Assembly: GCA_036583965.1 (NCBI GenBank)
Contig: JAZBQD010000087.1
Location: forward strand, 1-64,000
Direction: 5' to 3'
Length of the DNA: 64,000 bases
From: Prunella strophiata
Taxonomy: Eukaryota > Chordata > Aves > Passeriformes > Prunellidae
This document shows, in pieces, positions 33,062-44,640 of the stretch (its first letter is position 1; every line of letters starts with the position of its first letter). A model generated the notes under the pieces. It made no database searches. It had not been told where the DNA came from and was given only the letters and a program-made list of their open reading frames with translations. The position numbers and the translations under genes are program-made.

Positions 33062-33429
33062 TGTCCCACTGACGGTGATTGATAAAGAGACGTGGGCTCC
33101 ATGGTTTGCACACATGAAGCCATTTATTGATACACAAAGCTGAGTTTATATACCTTTTCAACTAAAACTAAAAATAGCACAACTGTAACATTTATGTAAC
33201 TAGGTAACATTGCTTAATTCAAAGCCTCGTACAGACTAGGGCAGGTGTGTATGGTCTTACATAATTTCTGCTTACCAAGCACATCGTACCAAGCACACCA
33301 TTAACTTCTGCATTCCTTCTTCAGGGTTCTGCTTTCTATTGCCAAGGCTTGCGGCCTAATGCTAACACATCTACTTCTGTCATGAATTGAACAGTGCTCC
33401 TAGCTCGGCTTTCTAGCTGTATTTCTACA
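33062..33429 (-). repeat. 3' LTR of element L
   Basis: About 368 bp. On the minus strand it begins TGTAGAAATACAGC after a strong purine tract (GAAAAGAAAGGGGGAGA), with TATATAAAC near 33155 and AATAAATGGC near 33125. The exact low end (33062 or 33070) is uncertain. Confidence 0.7.
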
Positions 33430-34754
33430 TCTCCCCCTTTCTTTTCCACCAGTAAAATTTTCTTTGCAGATTTATCAATAAGTCTCTGAACACATTGCAA
33501 AACACATGGCAAACAAATCATCATAAGCAATAATATGGCTAAAATATAAATTCCTGTTTTAGCTAAATGTTTAAGCCAGCCAGTAAGCCCCCATCCCTCA
33601 AGTATATGTCCAAGCTAGTCGCTATCATCTACTACTTTTAATTTGATTACTCTATCTCAAAGGGCCTGAATGTTAGCATGAATAGACAAAGAGTTGTCAG
33701 AAAGGTTCATGCAGCACAAGCCTCCAAAATCCTCACAACCGTGTCCATGTGCCAAAAGCAAAAAATCTATCACAGCTCTATTTTGCAGCGTAGCATGTCT
33801 CACACTATCAACATCTGTTAATAAGCCAGTTAAAGCAGAGCTAGTAGCATTAGTTTGTTTTGCAAGCCAGCAACCGAGGTTATTTAAAGTTTTTAATGTA
33901 TGTGCTGTGCCAATAGATGGAATAATAGAGGCAAACACTTGGGCTCCAATGTTCCAGGATTCAATGTTATCATCAGAATCTGGGCTATATGTCTGCGTGC
34001 TCACACCAATCTGTGTAAAGATGGTAAGTTTTCCCAGAAGCAGTGAAACATGGTTAGTCGCCCAAAAGTGCAAGCGCCTCCTACAGCCCTTCCTGGTATT
34101 CATTTCCAGGCTCTATTTCCACATATCAAAAATATGTTCTGTATTAATCCAATAGAAGCTCTTCCAAGTAAAATTGGTTGAGGTAGGGTATGATTACACC
34201 AGACAGAAGCATTGACGTAAATTCCCATACCTGAAACATCAAGGCCGAATCTTTTCTCAGCAAAGGGTCTACTAGTATAATTTAGAAAGAAACATGCAAA
34301 AGACTGCATACATCCAAAAATGTCCAATTCTTGAGGCTGTAGGGAAAGAGTAAAAAAGTTAGAAACTTTATTTACTGCTAACCCACTCATTAGCAAAATA
34401 CCATCCAGCTGGCCTATTACTCTTTTTACGATACTTATCATTGCACCACTACACTAGCTCAATTCGACCTGGGCCGGTACAATCCCTGTGCATTGTCATG
34501 TTGTATAAGGCATCCCATTCACATTTCTCTAAAGGCATGGCTGCTAGGCAAGTCTGGAAAGGCTCACTGGTGGAGGTCATGGATAGGTACAACGTAGATT
34601 CATTCAAAGCTTGAGCTAGAGTAAGCCACACATTACATTCTGGAAGGCATGGCGTTGTGACCACCTCTCCTTTGTCAAGAAGGAGTCCTACTAGAAGGAC
34701 TGGCATGAGAAGGTGGATCTGGCTCCAAAAAATACTGACGTGGAAGCCAGCCAT
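33336..34754 (-). pseudogene. Element L env, alpharetrovirus-like, broken
   Basis: Starts at ATG 34754 with a signal peptide (MAGFHVSIFW onward). The surface subunit is shortened and changes frame near 34445 and 34100. The transmembrane subunit has a hydrophobic fusion-peptide-like region (GAQVFASIIPSIGTA) and CX6CC (CEDFGGLCC), close to the avian alpharetrovirus type. A frame change or stop follows near 33657. The cytoplasmic tail (33530-33336) runs through the polypurine tract, which encodes EKKGGD, and into the LTR. It is not a functional entry protein. Confidence 0.75.
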
Positions 34755-35214
34755 GCTCCTTCCCACACACCAATTTTAAAATGACACAATCACCAAAACA
34801 ATAGCGCAAAGGATCACACTGTGGGCAACCCTGATGCCGGTGCTCTGATTCACAGTACCACTTTCTCTGGCACTTATAACACAAACACAAAGTCCACGCT
34901 TGGTGGGAATACTCTTTGCAAATAAAACAAGGGATAGGGTTATTTTCACATGTAAGTCCAAGCCTCTTTTCACTCCATCTCTGCTGTTTTTCTTGGAGGG
35001 AGACTTGTTCTGCAATTAGAGCTTCTACTATCTCTGGAACAAGTCGACAGTGCAGCTCGCAAAGTGGTGAGAGGTTGATAAGTCCCCTCGGGTCAGGTAG
35101 AAGCTGGTTCGGGTGGCTGCGGGCTCTTGGTGGATCTGGACTCAGTGGTCTGAGAAGGTAGAACTGAGGGTGAAGTGGGTGAAATCCGAGAAGGAGTGCC
35201 AGGGTGTTCAGGAT
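34675..35214 (-). other. Cysteine-rich open frame upstream of element L env
   Basis: The frame is open for about 180 codons from the edge of the B LTR (35214) to a TGA at 34675, overlapping the env start by about 80 bases. The N-terminal half is Leu/Glu-rich and may be helical. The C-terminal half has about a dozen Cys with several His: CFIC, then CLCYKC, then CESEHRHQGC, then CPQC and CFGDC. This could bind two or more zinc ions. There is no ATG in the frame, so it would be the tail of pol or a spliced exon truncated by B. It lacks the W- and G-rich blocks of an integrase C-terminus. I do not recognise the family. Confidence 0.5.
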
Positions 35215-35921
35215 TGTCCTGGTTTAGGGCAAATTTGGCAGAGAACCTCCAAAGGGGGCCCCTCCAGAAAACAAACTCCCACAGCCCCTCCCCCCAACCG
35301 GTTCGGGAAGGATTCCTCGGAGAGAGAAGTGGAAAGAACCTGCTTATTTAACAGACACAGCACACCCCAGCCCAAAAAATGAACAATACTGGATGACAAC
35401 ACTCTTTCACCGCTCTGAAAAAAGATGACAAATTCAGAAAGTCTTTCCTGGGAGTGGTCGCTCTGTTATCGGTCCCTCCGGCGCTGGGGATGGCTGCTGC
35501 AGGCCACAAGATGTAAACTCTCGGTGTTTCCCAGGTCCCAGTCCAGAGCAGGTTTGAATGGTTTCAGGAAAGGGAAAGGAAAAACAAAAACAGTCCAGGG
35601 AAAAATCAGACTGCCTAAGTAAACTAACTAATAAGCAAAGCAAGGAGCAAAGCAGAAGCAGGAGCAAAGCAAAAGCAAGAGCAAAAGCCAAAAGCCAAAA
35701 GCCAAAAGCCAAAAGCCAAAAGCCAAAAGCCAAAAGCCAAAGCAAAAGCAGCACTATGTACTTTGCTGTTTCTGTCCCGTCAGCTGTGGGGGAGCAGGCT
35801 GATAACAGGACAAAACAAAACTTCACTTTTCGGAGCCAGTCTTAAAGCCACAGAACATAATATCCAGCATAAACAAAACAGACGATTGGGGATACGAGCA
35901 TCATAGCGTCACCCCAGGACA
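35215..35921 (-). repeat. 3' LTR of provirus B
   Basis: 707 bp, starts TGTCCTGGTTTAGGGC and ends CACCCCAGGACA. On the minus strand it is preceded by the purine tract ATAAGGGGTGGAA. It contains a 7-bp tandem repeat (35687-35735) that varies between family copies. AATAAACAGG on the minus strand near 35345 is the likely polyadenylation signal. Confidence 0.93.
35687..35735. repeat. Seven tandem copies of gccaaaa in the B LTR
   Basis: Seven perfect 7-bp copies, with partial copies at each side. The solo LTRs at 54504 and 57379 have only irregular agcaaa/gaaagcc motifs at this place, so the array is a recent expansion in the promoter half of this copy. Confidence 0.95.
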
Positions 35922-36239
35922 TTCCACCCCTTATCCCCATATCGTCAACATACTACCAAACACTATGCATTTTATTCACGAAAACTTCCATCTGTTCCCC
36001 CCAAAAATTACAAGCAGTACCCATCATGCCCCCATCACATTCCCACACCAGACCACTGAATCCAGGCCCCATACAACAGAGCTGCAGGATTCCCCACTTT
36101 CATTTTACTCACTCAAAACTCCATCTTTCACTTGCTCAGACCTTCAACACTTAACAATTCCCTTCTATCTCATGTCTGTGTGGTTTAATGTACAGACAAT
36201 GCCAGTAACATTCAACAAACAGTGATACCTGCATATGAT

Positions 36240-39200
36240 TCTCACCCCACAATCAGATCTCCCTGAGGTACATATCGTGTTGTTCCATCTTTCTGCATTA
36301 TCCACCATGTGCAACCCGGTCCCTGAGCAAAGACAACCCCACGAATGGGTTTGTCTGTACTCGAGGCAGAATTGATCCAAACTGTCTTCCCTAACAAACC
36401 TCTGACATGTACCACTGGGACTTTATCTCCATCTATTATATCCAGGGACTCAGACTGGGCAGGATCTGCTCAGCTGGTGGAACTTTGGGTGTTAACTAAC
36501 CAGGTGGCCTTTGCTAAATGCTGCTCCCAATTCTTGAAAGATCCCCCACCTAAGGCTTTCAACTGGGTTTTTAGTAGTCCATTGTACCTCTCCACTTTGC
36601 CTGCAGCTGGTGCATGGTAGGGGATATGGTACACCCACTCAATACCATGTTCCTTAGCCCAGCTGTTGATAAGGCTGTTTTTGAAATGAGTCCCATTGTC
36701 TGACTCAATACTCTCAGGGGTACCATGCCTCCAAAGTACCTGTTTTTCCAGGCCCAGGATGGTGTTACGGGCAGTAGCATGAGACACAGGGTAGGTTTCC
36801 AAGCATCCTGTGGTGGCTTCTACCATGGTCAACACGTAGCGCTTGCCTTGGCGGGTTTGGGGCAGGCTGATGGAATCAATCTGCCAGGCCTCCCCATACT
36901 TGTACTTGGACCACCGCCTGCCATACCATATGGGCTTCACCCGCTTGGCCTGCTTGATGGCAGCACACGTCTCACATTCGTGGATAAGCTGTGAAATACT
37001 GTCCATGGTTAGATCCACCCCTCGGTCTCGTGCCCACTTATAGGTGGCATCTCTACCCTGATGGCCTGAGGCATCATGGGCCCATCGAGCTAGGAACACC
37101 TCTCCCTTGTTTTCCCAATCTGGGTCTTTTTTTGACACCCCTATCTTTGCAGCCTGGTCTACCTGCTGATTGTGTTGGTGCTCCTCATTAGCTCTACTCT
37201 TGGGGACATGGGCATCTACATGGCGGACTTTCACAGGTAGCCTCCCTACCCTGGCAGCGATGTTTTTCCACTCTTCAGCAGCCCAAATTGGTTTTCCTCT
37301 ACGATGCCAGTTAGTCTTTTTCCACCTCTCCAGCCATCCCCACAGAGCATTGGCTACCATCCATGAATCAGTGTAGAGGTAGAGCTTTGGCCACTCCTCT
37401 CTTTCTGCAATGTCCAGGGCCAGTTGAACGGCTTTGAGTTCAGCAAGTTGGCTTGATCCACCTTCTCCTTCAGTGGCCTCTGCGACCTGTTGTGTGGGGT
37501 TCCATACAGCTGCTTTCCACTTCCGATTCATCCCTACGATGTGACGGGAACCGTCAGTGAAAAGAGCATAGCGTGTTTCCTCTGGTGGCAGTTGGTTATA
37601 TGGAGGAGCTTCTTCAGCCCATGTCACTGGTTCTTGTTCTTCATCTGTGACACCAAAATTCTCATCTTCAGGCCAATTTGTAATTACCTCCAAAATCCCA
37701 GGGCGATTCAGTTTACCAATACGGGCGTGCTGTGTGATAAGAGCAATCCACTTGCTCCATGTAGCACTGGTGGCATGGTGGGTGGAAGGAACCTTTCCTT
37801 TGAACATCCACCCCAGCACCGGTAGTCGGGGTGCCAGGAGGAGTTGTGCTTCTGTGCCAATCACCTCTGAGGCAGCTTGGACTCCTTCACAGGCAGCCAA
37901 GATTTCTTTCTCTGTTGGGGTGTAGTTAGCTTCAGACCCTCTGTAGCTTCGACTCCAGAATCCCAGTGGTCGACCCCGAGTCTCCCCAGCCACCTTTGGC
38001 CAAAGGCTCCAGGACAGACCATGGTTCCCGGCTGCAGAGTAGAGCATGTTCTTCACCTCTGGTCCTGTCCGGACTGGGTCAAGGGCTACCGCATGAGCGA
38101 TCTCCTGCTTAATCTGGGCAAAGGCTTGTTGCTGCTCAGGGCCCCACTGGAAAGTGTTCTTCTTGCGGGTGACCAGGTAAAGAGGGCTCACAATCTGACT
38201 GTACTCAGGAATGTGCATCCTCCAAAAACCTATGGCATCTAGGAAAGCTTGTGTCTCCTTATTGGCTGGTGGAGACATAGCTGTGATCTTGTTGATGACA
38301 TCTGTAGGAATCTGACGCCGTCCATCTTGCCACTTTACTACTAGGAACTGAATCTCACGAGCTGGTCCCTTTACTTTGCTCTTTTTGATGGCGAAACCAG
38401 CTCCCAGGAGGATTTGGATGATTTTCTCTCCTTTCTCAAACACTTTCGTGGCTGTGTTCCCCCACACAATGATGTCATCAATATATTGTAGGTGTTCTGG
38501 AGCCTCACCCTTTTCTAGTGCAGCCTGGATCAGTCCATGACAGATGGTGGGACTGTGCTTCCACCCCCGGGGCAGTCGGTTCCAGGTATACTGCACTCCC
38601 CTCCAGGTAAAAGCAAACTGAGGCCTGCATTCTGCTGCCAGAGGAATGGAGAAAAACGCGTTGGCAATATCAATAGTGGTATACCACTTTGCTGCCTTGG
38701 ACTCCAGCTCGTACTGGAGCTCTAACATGTCTGGCACGGCAGCGCTCAGTGGTGGAGTCACTTCATTCAATGCACGGTAGTCCACCGTCAATCTCCATTC
38801 TCCTTCAGATTTATGCACAGGCCAGATGGGGCTCTTGAAGGGTGAGTGGGTTTTTCTGACTACCCCTTGGCTCTCCAGCTCCCGGATCATCTTATGAATG
38901 GGAATCACAGCATCTTGAGTTGTTCTGTACTGTCGGCGATGCATTGTGGAAGTGGCAATTGGTACCTGCTGCTCTTCTCCCTTCAGAAGTCCTACTGTAG
39001 ATGGATTCTCAGACAGTCCAGGTAAGGTGTTCAATAGCTTGATGCCCTCTGTCACTACAGCCGCTATCCCAAATGCCCACCTGAGTCCTTTTGGGTCTTC
39101 GAAATACCCACTTCGGAGGTAATCTATGCCCAAAATGCACGGGGCCTCTGGGCCAGTCACAATAGGGTGTTTCTTCCACTCATTTCCAGTCAGGCTGACA

Positions 39201-39418
39201 TCAGCTTCCACCAAAGTGAAATCCTGTGATACCCCTGTCACACCAGCAATGGAAACAGATTCTGTCCCCACATGTCTTGATGGGATTAATGAGCACTGAG
39301 CACCAGTATCAACTAAAGCTTCATATTTGTGTGGTTCTGATGTGCCAGGCCAATGAATCCACACAGTCCAGAAAACACGATTTTCCCTAGCCTCTACCTG
39401 GCTAGAGGCAGGGCCCCT
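36240..39418 (-). CDS. Provirus B pol: protease, RT, RNase H, integrase, nearly intact
   Basis: The frame is open from the gag UAG through 964 codons after the first Met (39364) to a TGA at 36470-36472. It continues in the same frame for about 75 codons of integrase C-terminus. Order: protease (LVDTGAQCSLIPS), RT with YIDDIIVWG, RNase H (FTDGSR, Glu in SQLAELKAV, YTDSW), integrase zinc region (HDASGH, CETCAA), core with D (WQIDSI), D (ESDNGTHF) and the third acid (AAGKVERYNG). Only the final domain would be lost, which makes this the best-preserved class III pol in the window. Confidence 0.9.
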
Positions 39419-39421
39419 CTA
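39391..39421 (-). promoter_or_regulatory. Gag-pol UAG readthrough signal, provirus B
   Basis: UAG at 39421-39419, ten-base spacer, hairpin CCTCTA-GCCAGG-TAGAGG at 39408-39391. Gag and pol share the frame across it. Identical in stop, spacing and stem to A and G. Confidence 0.65.
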
Positions 39422-41401
39422 AGCCTGGTTATCCTTCTTTCCTTGGGCATATGGTTTGGAGGTTCCTTCAAGGGGATCAGACATGTCACTATCATCATCT
39501 TACCTGGTAGTTCAGCTATGGGCGACTGGAGCTGCTTTCCTTTTGGTGGAGCTTCCTCTCTGAGCCTTGTCTTCCTTCAATTCACACATCCATCGTGCCA
39601 GAAGAGCAGTAGGTTTCCCATCCCATCTCATCATATTTTCTCCACAATCTCACAGGAAGAACCACAGCTCAGCTCGTGGGGTGTACCTTCTCTCTCCATC
39701 TGGGGAACATCTGCGTTGGGTACCAGAACCTCTGATCTGTACTGCTGAGATTTGGAGAAGGTCTTCTTTAATCTCCTCCCTGAGTTTCTTGTGATTCTCC
39801 TCTATCATATCCTCTAATTTCTGCAGACGTGTTTCCACCACTGCAATTCTGGCATGTGTTGGGTCACGTACAGCACCTGCATATGCTCGGAGCTTCTTCG
39901 CCATATCGAGTACAGTCTCATCTGTGTCATCCCACTTCATTATGGCTAAAGCAGAAGCATATTCATGGGGCCCAAGTCGTACAAGTTTCCGCCACATCAC
40001 AGACGTGCATGGTACCAAGTCTGGATTCCTAGTTGTTATGTCATCTGAGAAGATAACCTCTGCCACTGCCATTTCTCTCAGGCATTGGATCCCTTGTTCT
40101 ATGGTCTTCCACTGTGTTTGCTGCATATAGAGATCATCTGCACACAGGTATCTTTGTGCTACACTTTCCAGGACCCGTGCCCAGAGGCTGCGAGGGTTAG
40201 CCCCCCTCATCATTCTTTGGTCAATGACAGGATCGTGTGACAGGGATCCCAAATGCCTGGCTTCAGTGCCGTCCAGAATTCTAGCCTCACCTGCAGCATC
40301 CCAAAGATGGACTAACCAAGTAATTATGGATTCATCAGATCCTCAGGTGTAATCCTTCCGTAGGCCACAAAGGTCCTTCAGGGAAAAGGACTCAATATTA
40401 GCTTCTGATTTTGCACCAGTTGCTTTGACTCCAGATTTTATGTCAGGAGGCATTGAGGGTCCTTCCCCTGCATCATCATCATCATCCCCTGGTCGATCGG
40501 TCTTGTCTGTGCACTTTCCACTTCTAGTGCTAGTAGCAACAGCCATTGGATGAGGCTTATTGTCAGGTTTAGCTGCTGGCTTTGAGCCTGGGGTGTTGGC
40601 TGCAGCCTGAGTGACTGGGATAGCTGCTCATTCATCTCCCTGCCCCCCTTCCTCTGTCTGCTGCCCTACAGTATTTAGCAGTGTATGATAAGCATATGCC
40701 AGGGCCCAGCTTGCTGCAATGATCTTTTCCTCCTTAGGGTCATTATGATACTTCTCTTTCAGGTACTTCACCACCTCAACTAGGTTCTGAATTTGTTCAT
40801 GTGGAAAGTCCCAGACTATAGGGTCAGAGAATTCCTTCAGGATTTGGCCCATATCCTCCCATTTCCCACACCACTCAGGATTTTCCATGCCTGGGTCTAC
40901 TCCTGGGTCAGGGGTCTCATCAGCCCGTCTAGAAATCTCAGCCCTCATTCTAGAGAAGCTGCAGACTATATAAATGAAGCTTACCAGACTAAATACCAGA
41001 AAGATGGTCTCTTTAACATTCAGGGGAAACTGAACATTTGCCAATAGTGATACAACAGATTCAGAGGAGAAGAAGGAAAGCAAAGGCTGAAAAGCCTCAT
41101 CCCCTGCTCCTCCTCTAAAAAACTGTGTGCATAACCATAGCCATGAACCATTCATACCTGGAGCAGACCTCAGCACCTTTATAAACTTCTTACAAGTCAT
41201 AACCACCAAGCCCAGCAGGATTGCTATTCTAGTCACTGCCCCTCTGCTGTAAAAACTACGGATTAGGGACAATACCAGAGCTATTTCGGGATAGGAAAAT
41301 AAACCCAGGGACCATAGAAGTATTAAGATCTCAAAAAAACCTAGGCACCAGAAATGCATGCAAGCTTTGACTCCAAGAGACATTATACATTCAAAAAACA
41401 T
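39422..41401 (-). pseudogene. Provirus B gag with multi-pass membrane N-terminus
   Basis: One frame from ATG 41401 to the UAG at 39419, with TGA codons at 40628-40630 and 40343-40345. The first about 170 residues have several membrane segments (ILILLWSLGLFS; IAILLGLVVMTC; TIFLVFSLVSFIYIVC). The last follows a FPLNVK block that A has as FPLNAR. A soluble acidic region follows, then a Ser/Pro linker and the capsid-like domain (LDGTEARHLGSLS). The tail has the RWDGKPT block in place of a zinc knuckle. More stops may lie at 39650-39430. Membrane anchoring of assembling Gag is inferred from the hydrophobic segments. Confidence 0.75.
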
Positions 41402-41482
41402 GGCTATTAACTGCTTTATAACAAAACAGAGTAATGGCAACCAAAATGTAGTCAGACTAGGGTTTTTTCCACTCTCTCTCAA

Positions 41483-41500
41483 GCCCTGTGTTGGGTGCCA
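41483..41500 (-). other. Primer binding site of provirus B (diverged tRNA-Lys1,2)
   Basis: Minus strand TGGCACCCAACACAGGGC, four transitions from the exact tRNA-Lys1,2 complement in A, six bases from the LTR. Confidence 0.75.
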
Positions 41501-41506
41501 AATTTT

Positions 41507-41827
41507 TGTCCTGGTTTAGGGCAAATTTGGCAGAGAAAGTAAACTCCACAGCCCCTCCCCCCAACCGGTTCGGGAAGGATTCCTCAGAGAGAGAAGTGGA
41601 AAGAACCTGTTTATTTAACAGGCACAGCACACCCCAGCCCAAAAAATGAACAATACTGGATGACAACACTCTTTCACCGCTCTGAAAAAGATGACAAATT
41701 CAGAAAGTCTTTCCTGAGGGTGGTCGCTCTGTTTTCGTTCCCTCCGGCGCTGGGGATGGCTGTTGCAGGCCACAAGGTGTAAACTCTCGGTGTTTCCCAG
41801 GTCCCAGTCCGGAGCAGGTTTGAATTT
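41507..41827 (-). repeat. 5' LTR of provirus B, truncated
   Basis: Matches the first about 360 bases of 35215-35921, with a 30-40 base deletion after TTTGGCAGAGA. It stops at gagcaggtttgaa, losing the promoter half. The break adjoins element E DNA without a target duplication. Confidence 0.88.
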
Positions 41828-42420
41828 TTACAAATTCAAACTAAACCTAGAACCAAAAAGAATTGAACCCCTTTAAAATACTTTATAAAAAACTATATAA
41901 AATACAAAAAGAGATATCCACCCACATCGGAGAGGTGACATTAGCCACATACATAGTAGCTTTAAGCAAACAGCTCAGAGAAATTTAAAAAACATGTAAC
42001 TAAAACTCAGAACAGAAAGTTAAATAGACCAATACATAACATACAGCCTAGAAATTATGTATATGTTGTCTCTTACAGAAAAGACTTTAAAACCACAGTA
42101 AGAAGAGCCATTCCAAGTGCTTCTCACCACTTTCACCACAATTAAAATCAAAGAACAGAATACCTAGATCCACCACTGTCAAGTGAAAAAGGCCCCAGAA
42201 GCCCCTTAAAAATTAACACCAAGAAACAATAAACTGAAACAAAAACTAACTCAGACAAAATAAGTATATTGCTACCAGAAATAGTCAGTAATTTCATTTA
42301 CAGAATTATTCTGTGTGTAATTACAATTAAAGTCTTAAAATTAAAGAATGAATACCTCTATCTAAAACAATACTGAATAACCTTAGTCCCAAACTTTATT
42401 CAGTACACTAGATCCATTAA
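41828..42420 (-). pseudogene. Element E: env start and integrase end remnants
   Basis: The minus strand at about 42200-42085 reads a class I integrase C-terminus (EEPFQVLLTTF, then KIKEQ and VKKAPEAP), the same type as element F at 58339-58148. A hydrophobic env-start-like stretch lies near 41960-41900. RT, RNase H and most of integrase are missing between this and the protease at 42420-42930. Bases 42210-42420 are not identified. Confidence 0.6.
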
Positions 42421-42930
42421 AAAATATTCTAATGTACAAAAACAGTGTTTGTGTTTTTTCTTTAAGTTTGATTACTATGGGGGATAATTTTTGCCTTTCT
42501 TGGTACATCGGAGGTCTATACTTCAGGAGACACTTCACTTAATATCTCTTCACCAATTTCTTCTTTAATGTTCATTAATATTAAACTTAACACTTCTATG
42601 TACTTCTGATTATTTACTTCTAGAGTAACATCTCTATTCTGAAATGTAAGGGTCACTTGTAACTGTTCCAATAGGTCTCTCCTTAAAAGTGCCTTTGGAA
42701 AATTGGGTATATACAGAAACTTGTGAATACCTTATTGTTTTCTAAGCTTATATTTTAAAGGTTTGCAAAAATATGCCTTCTCAGACTGGCTAGTTGCCTC
42801 CCGTAATACAACATAATCATTCTTCACAGGTACTAAAGCTTGGTTTAAAACTGAATATGTGACTCCTATATTGACTAAAAATTTTATTTTCTTCCCCTCT
42901 TTCCCCAGCTTCATTGTTATAACTAGTGGA
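42421..42930 (-). pseudogene. Element E protease remnant
   Basis: A 60-codon piece (42914-42732) aligns with a class I protease, but the active-site Asp-Thr-Gly is changed (FLVNIGVTYSVLN), so it is inactive. The following bases to about 42421 align with the protease end of element F (near 61990-61860). Confidence 0.65.
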
Positions 42931-44640
42931 TCTGCTAGGGTGGAATCTCTTGGTTTTCTTTAGTTGTCTTTCATATGTGCAGTTACTTCTCGGTCACCTC
43001 ATCTTCACTCTGGGCATTGGTTTTTCTAGTGACCAATTCTTTTACAAATTGCACAGTGGTCTCTGCCTAACTGAGGTGGACCTTGTCTGGGTGGGCCCTG
43101 TTTGCATTTCTCTTGTCTTTTTACCTGTACCACTGTTACTAGTTTTTTCATTCCCTGTTTATATCTTTCTCCTGGTTACTAAATACTCTCTGTGCTTCCT
43201 CTAGTAAGACTTCAAGGTTTCTCCCTTCCGACCCTCGGATTTTCTGAAGTTTACACCTAATACATCTAGCAGAATGTCCAAAAAAATAATTAACTGATTT
43301 ATCCTTGTCTCAGACCCCAGGTCTAATGATGTATGGTGACGTATGGTATCCCTTAAACACTCTAGAAACTCAGACAGAGTTTCGGTAGGCCTTTGCTTAA
43401 TAGAACATAGGGCAGACTAATTTATGGTCTTCGGAATAGCTCTTTCTACTCCCATTGTTATCTACTCTTGATAATCTGTTTGTTTCTTTACTTCTGCTGA
43501 TCTATTTGGATTCCATTTTAAGTCTTGGAGGGGAACATTTTACATTTAAGTGTTGACTCTTGCAGTGATTTTCTGCCAGAGTCCCTGCTGTCTTTAAGAT
43601 TAACTGCTTTTCTGTTTCAGTGAAAGCATCTAGTAGTAATTGGATGTCCCCCCAATCTGGGTTGTGTTGTTTGATAACATATTGTAGATATTTGGTAGTA
43701 AGTATTGGATCAATGCGATAATTTTTAGCAGTCTTTTTCCATGCTTTTAAATCAACAGTGGAAAATGTTACTTTAATCATTAATTTTCTTCTTTTCAGTC
43801 CCACTGCCTCTCGCAGAGGGGCCTGTAACACTGCTTGTCTTTTGGTTCTGGACGAAATTGGACTGCTAGGAGGGGGATGGGTTCAAGTGGATATACTTTC
43901 TGAGCCTGCATCCCCCTTTCTTTTAGGAAAGTCCTCCTCTCTTTTGGGAAAGTCCTCATCTTCATCTTCATCCTTATCTTCATCCTCCGGTCCCCTAGGA
44001 GGAACTTTGAACAACTCTAATGTATCTTGTTCTTGAGCCCAGAGCATGATAAACTTTGTCTGATCTTGTACATCACTGTCTTATACTGTATGTTGAACAA
44101 CATTGCTTAATTTGCCCTCCCTTTGCTTTGTTTTCTTTTTCAAGAGCTAATACCAGTGGGTTAGAAGGAGCCCTGAGCCCACAGTCCCTCTGCTATTCTG
44201 GGTGATTTTGTAAGGTGAAAAACATATCAGCATACGAGACCTCATCCCACTTCCCTTCTCACTTTAAAAACAGCATTAACTGTAATAAGGTGTTATAATC
44301 TAAAGTTCTAGCAGGTGGCTACTTTGTTCTATTCTCTAACTCGTATAATGGTCACCACCTGTGTGGAATATTGGATTAAGTCTTTTTTATTCTCAGAGCC
44401 CCCCCTGCTGGCAACTTCTTTCTAGTGGTCCAAAATACATCCCAAGGGGCTAGCTCGGGGAACTTCTTTGCTCTGGTTAGTTCCCATTATCTCCTTCTCT
44501 TTGTCTTATCTCACTTCCACCTAAACTTCTCTTCACAAAGCCTCACAGTCTTTTCCCAATCTTCCTCCCACACGCAACCCCAGGTTATGGGTACCAGATG
44601 TGATTTTCTACACACAAGCTTTAAAATCTGAGATGCAAAA
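42931..44640 (-). pseudogene. Element E gag, decayed
   Basis: A capsid block at 43831-43502 (FSTVDLKAWKK and ETEKQLILKTAG) is clearly related to element F gag at 63018-62512. Downstream (about 43400-43200) is a major-homology-like part and a KLQKIRG block. The upstream part is Glu/Lys-rich with Asp/Glu repeats near 43990-43900. Several frameshifts and stops are present. The zinc knuckle expected near 43080-42960 is not intact. Confidence 0.7.

Larger units (their letters stand above)
35215..41827 (-). mobile_element. ERV-L-like provirus B, 5' LTR truncated, env-less
   Basis: Relative of A with the same order: gag with hydrophobic N-terminus, UAG, protease-RT-RNase H-integrase, polypurine tract, 3' LTR. 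The 3' LTR is full length (707 bp) and the 5' LTR keeps only about 321 bp. Its LTR family differs from that of A but has the same terminal bases. Two further solo copies of this LTR are at 54504-55166 and 57379-58022. B sits against truncated element L on the left and truncated element E on the right. Confidence 0.88.

Noticed and set aside
35208..35845. Frames with repetitive Leu/Ala or Lys/Ala text in B-family LTRs (also 54698-55096, 57727-57927)
   Set aside because: They are translations of the LTR repeat array and U3.
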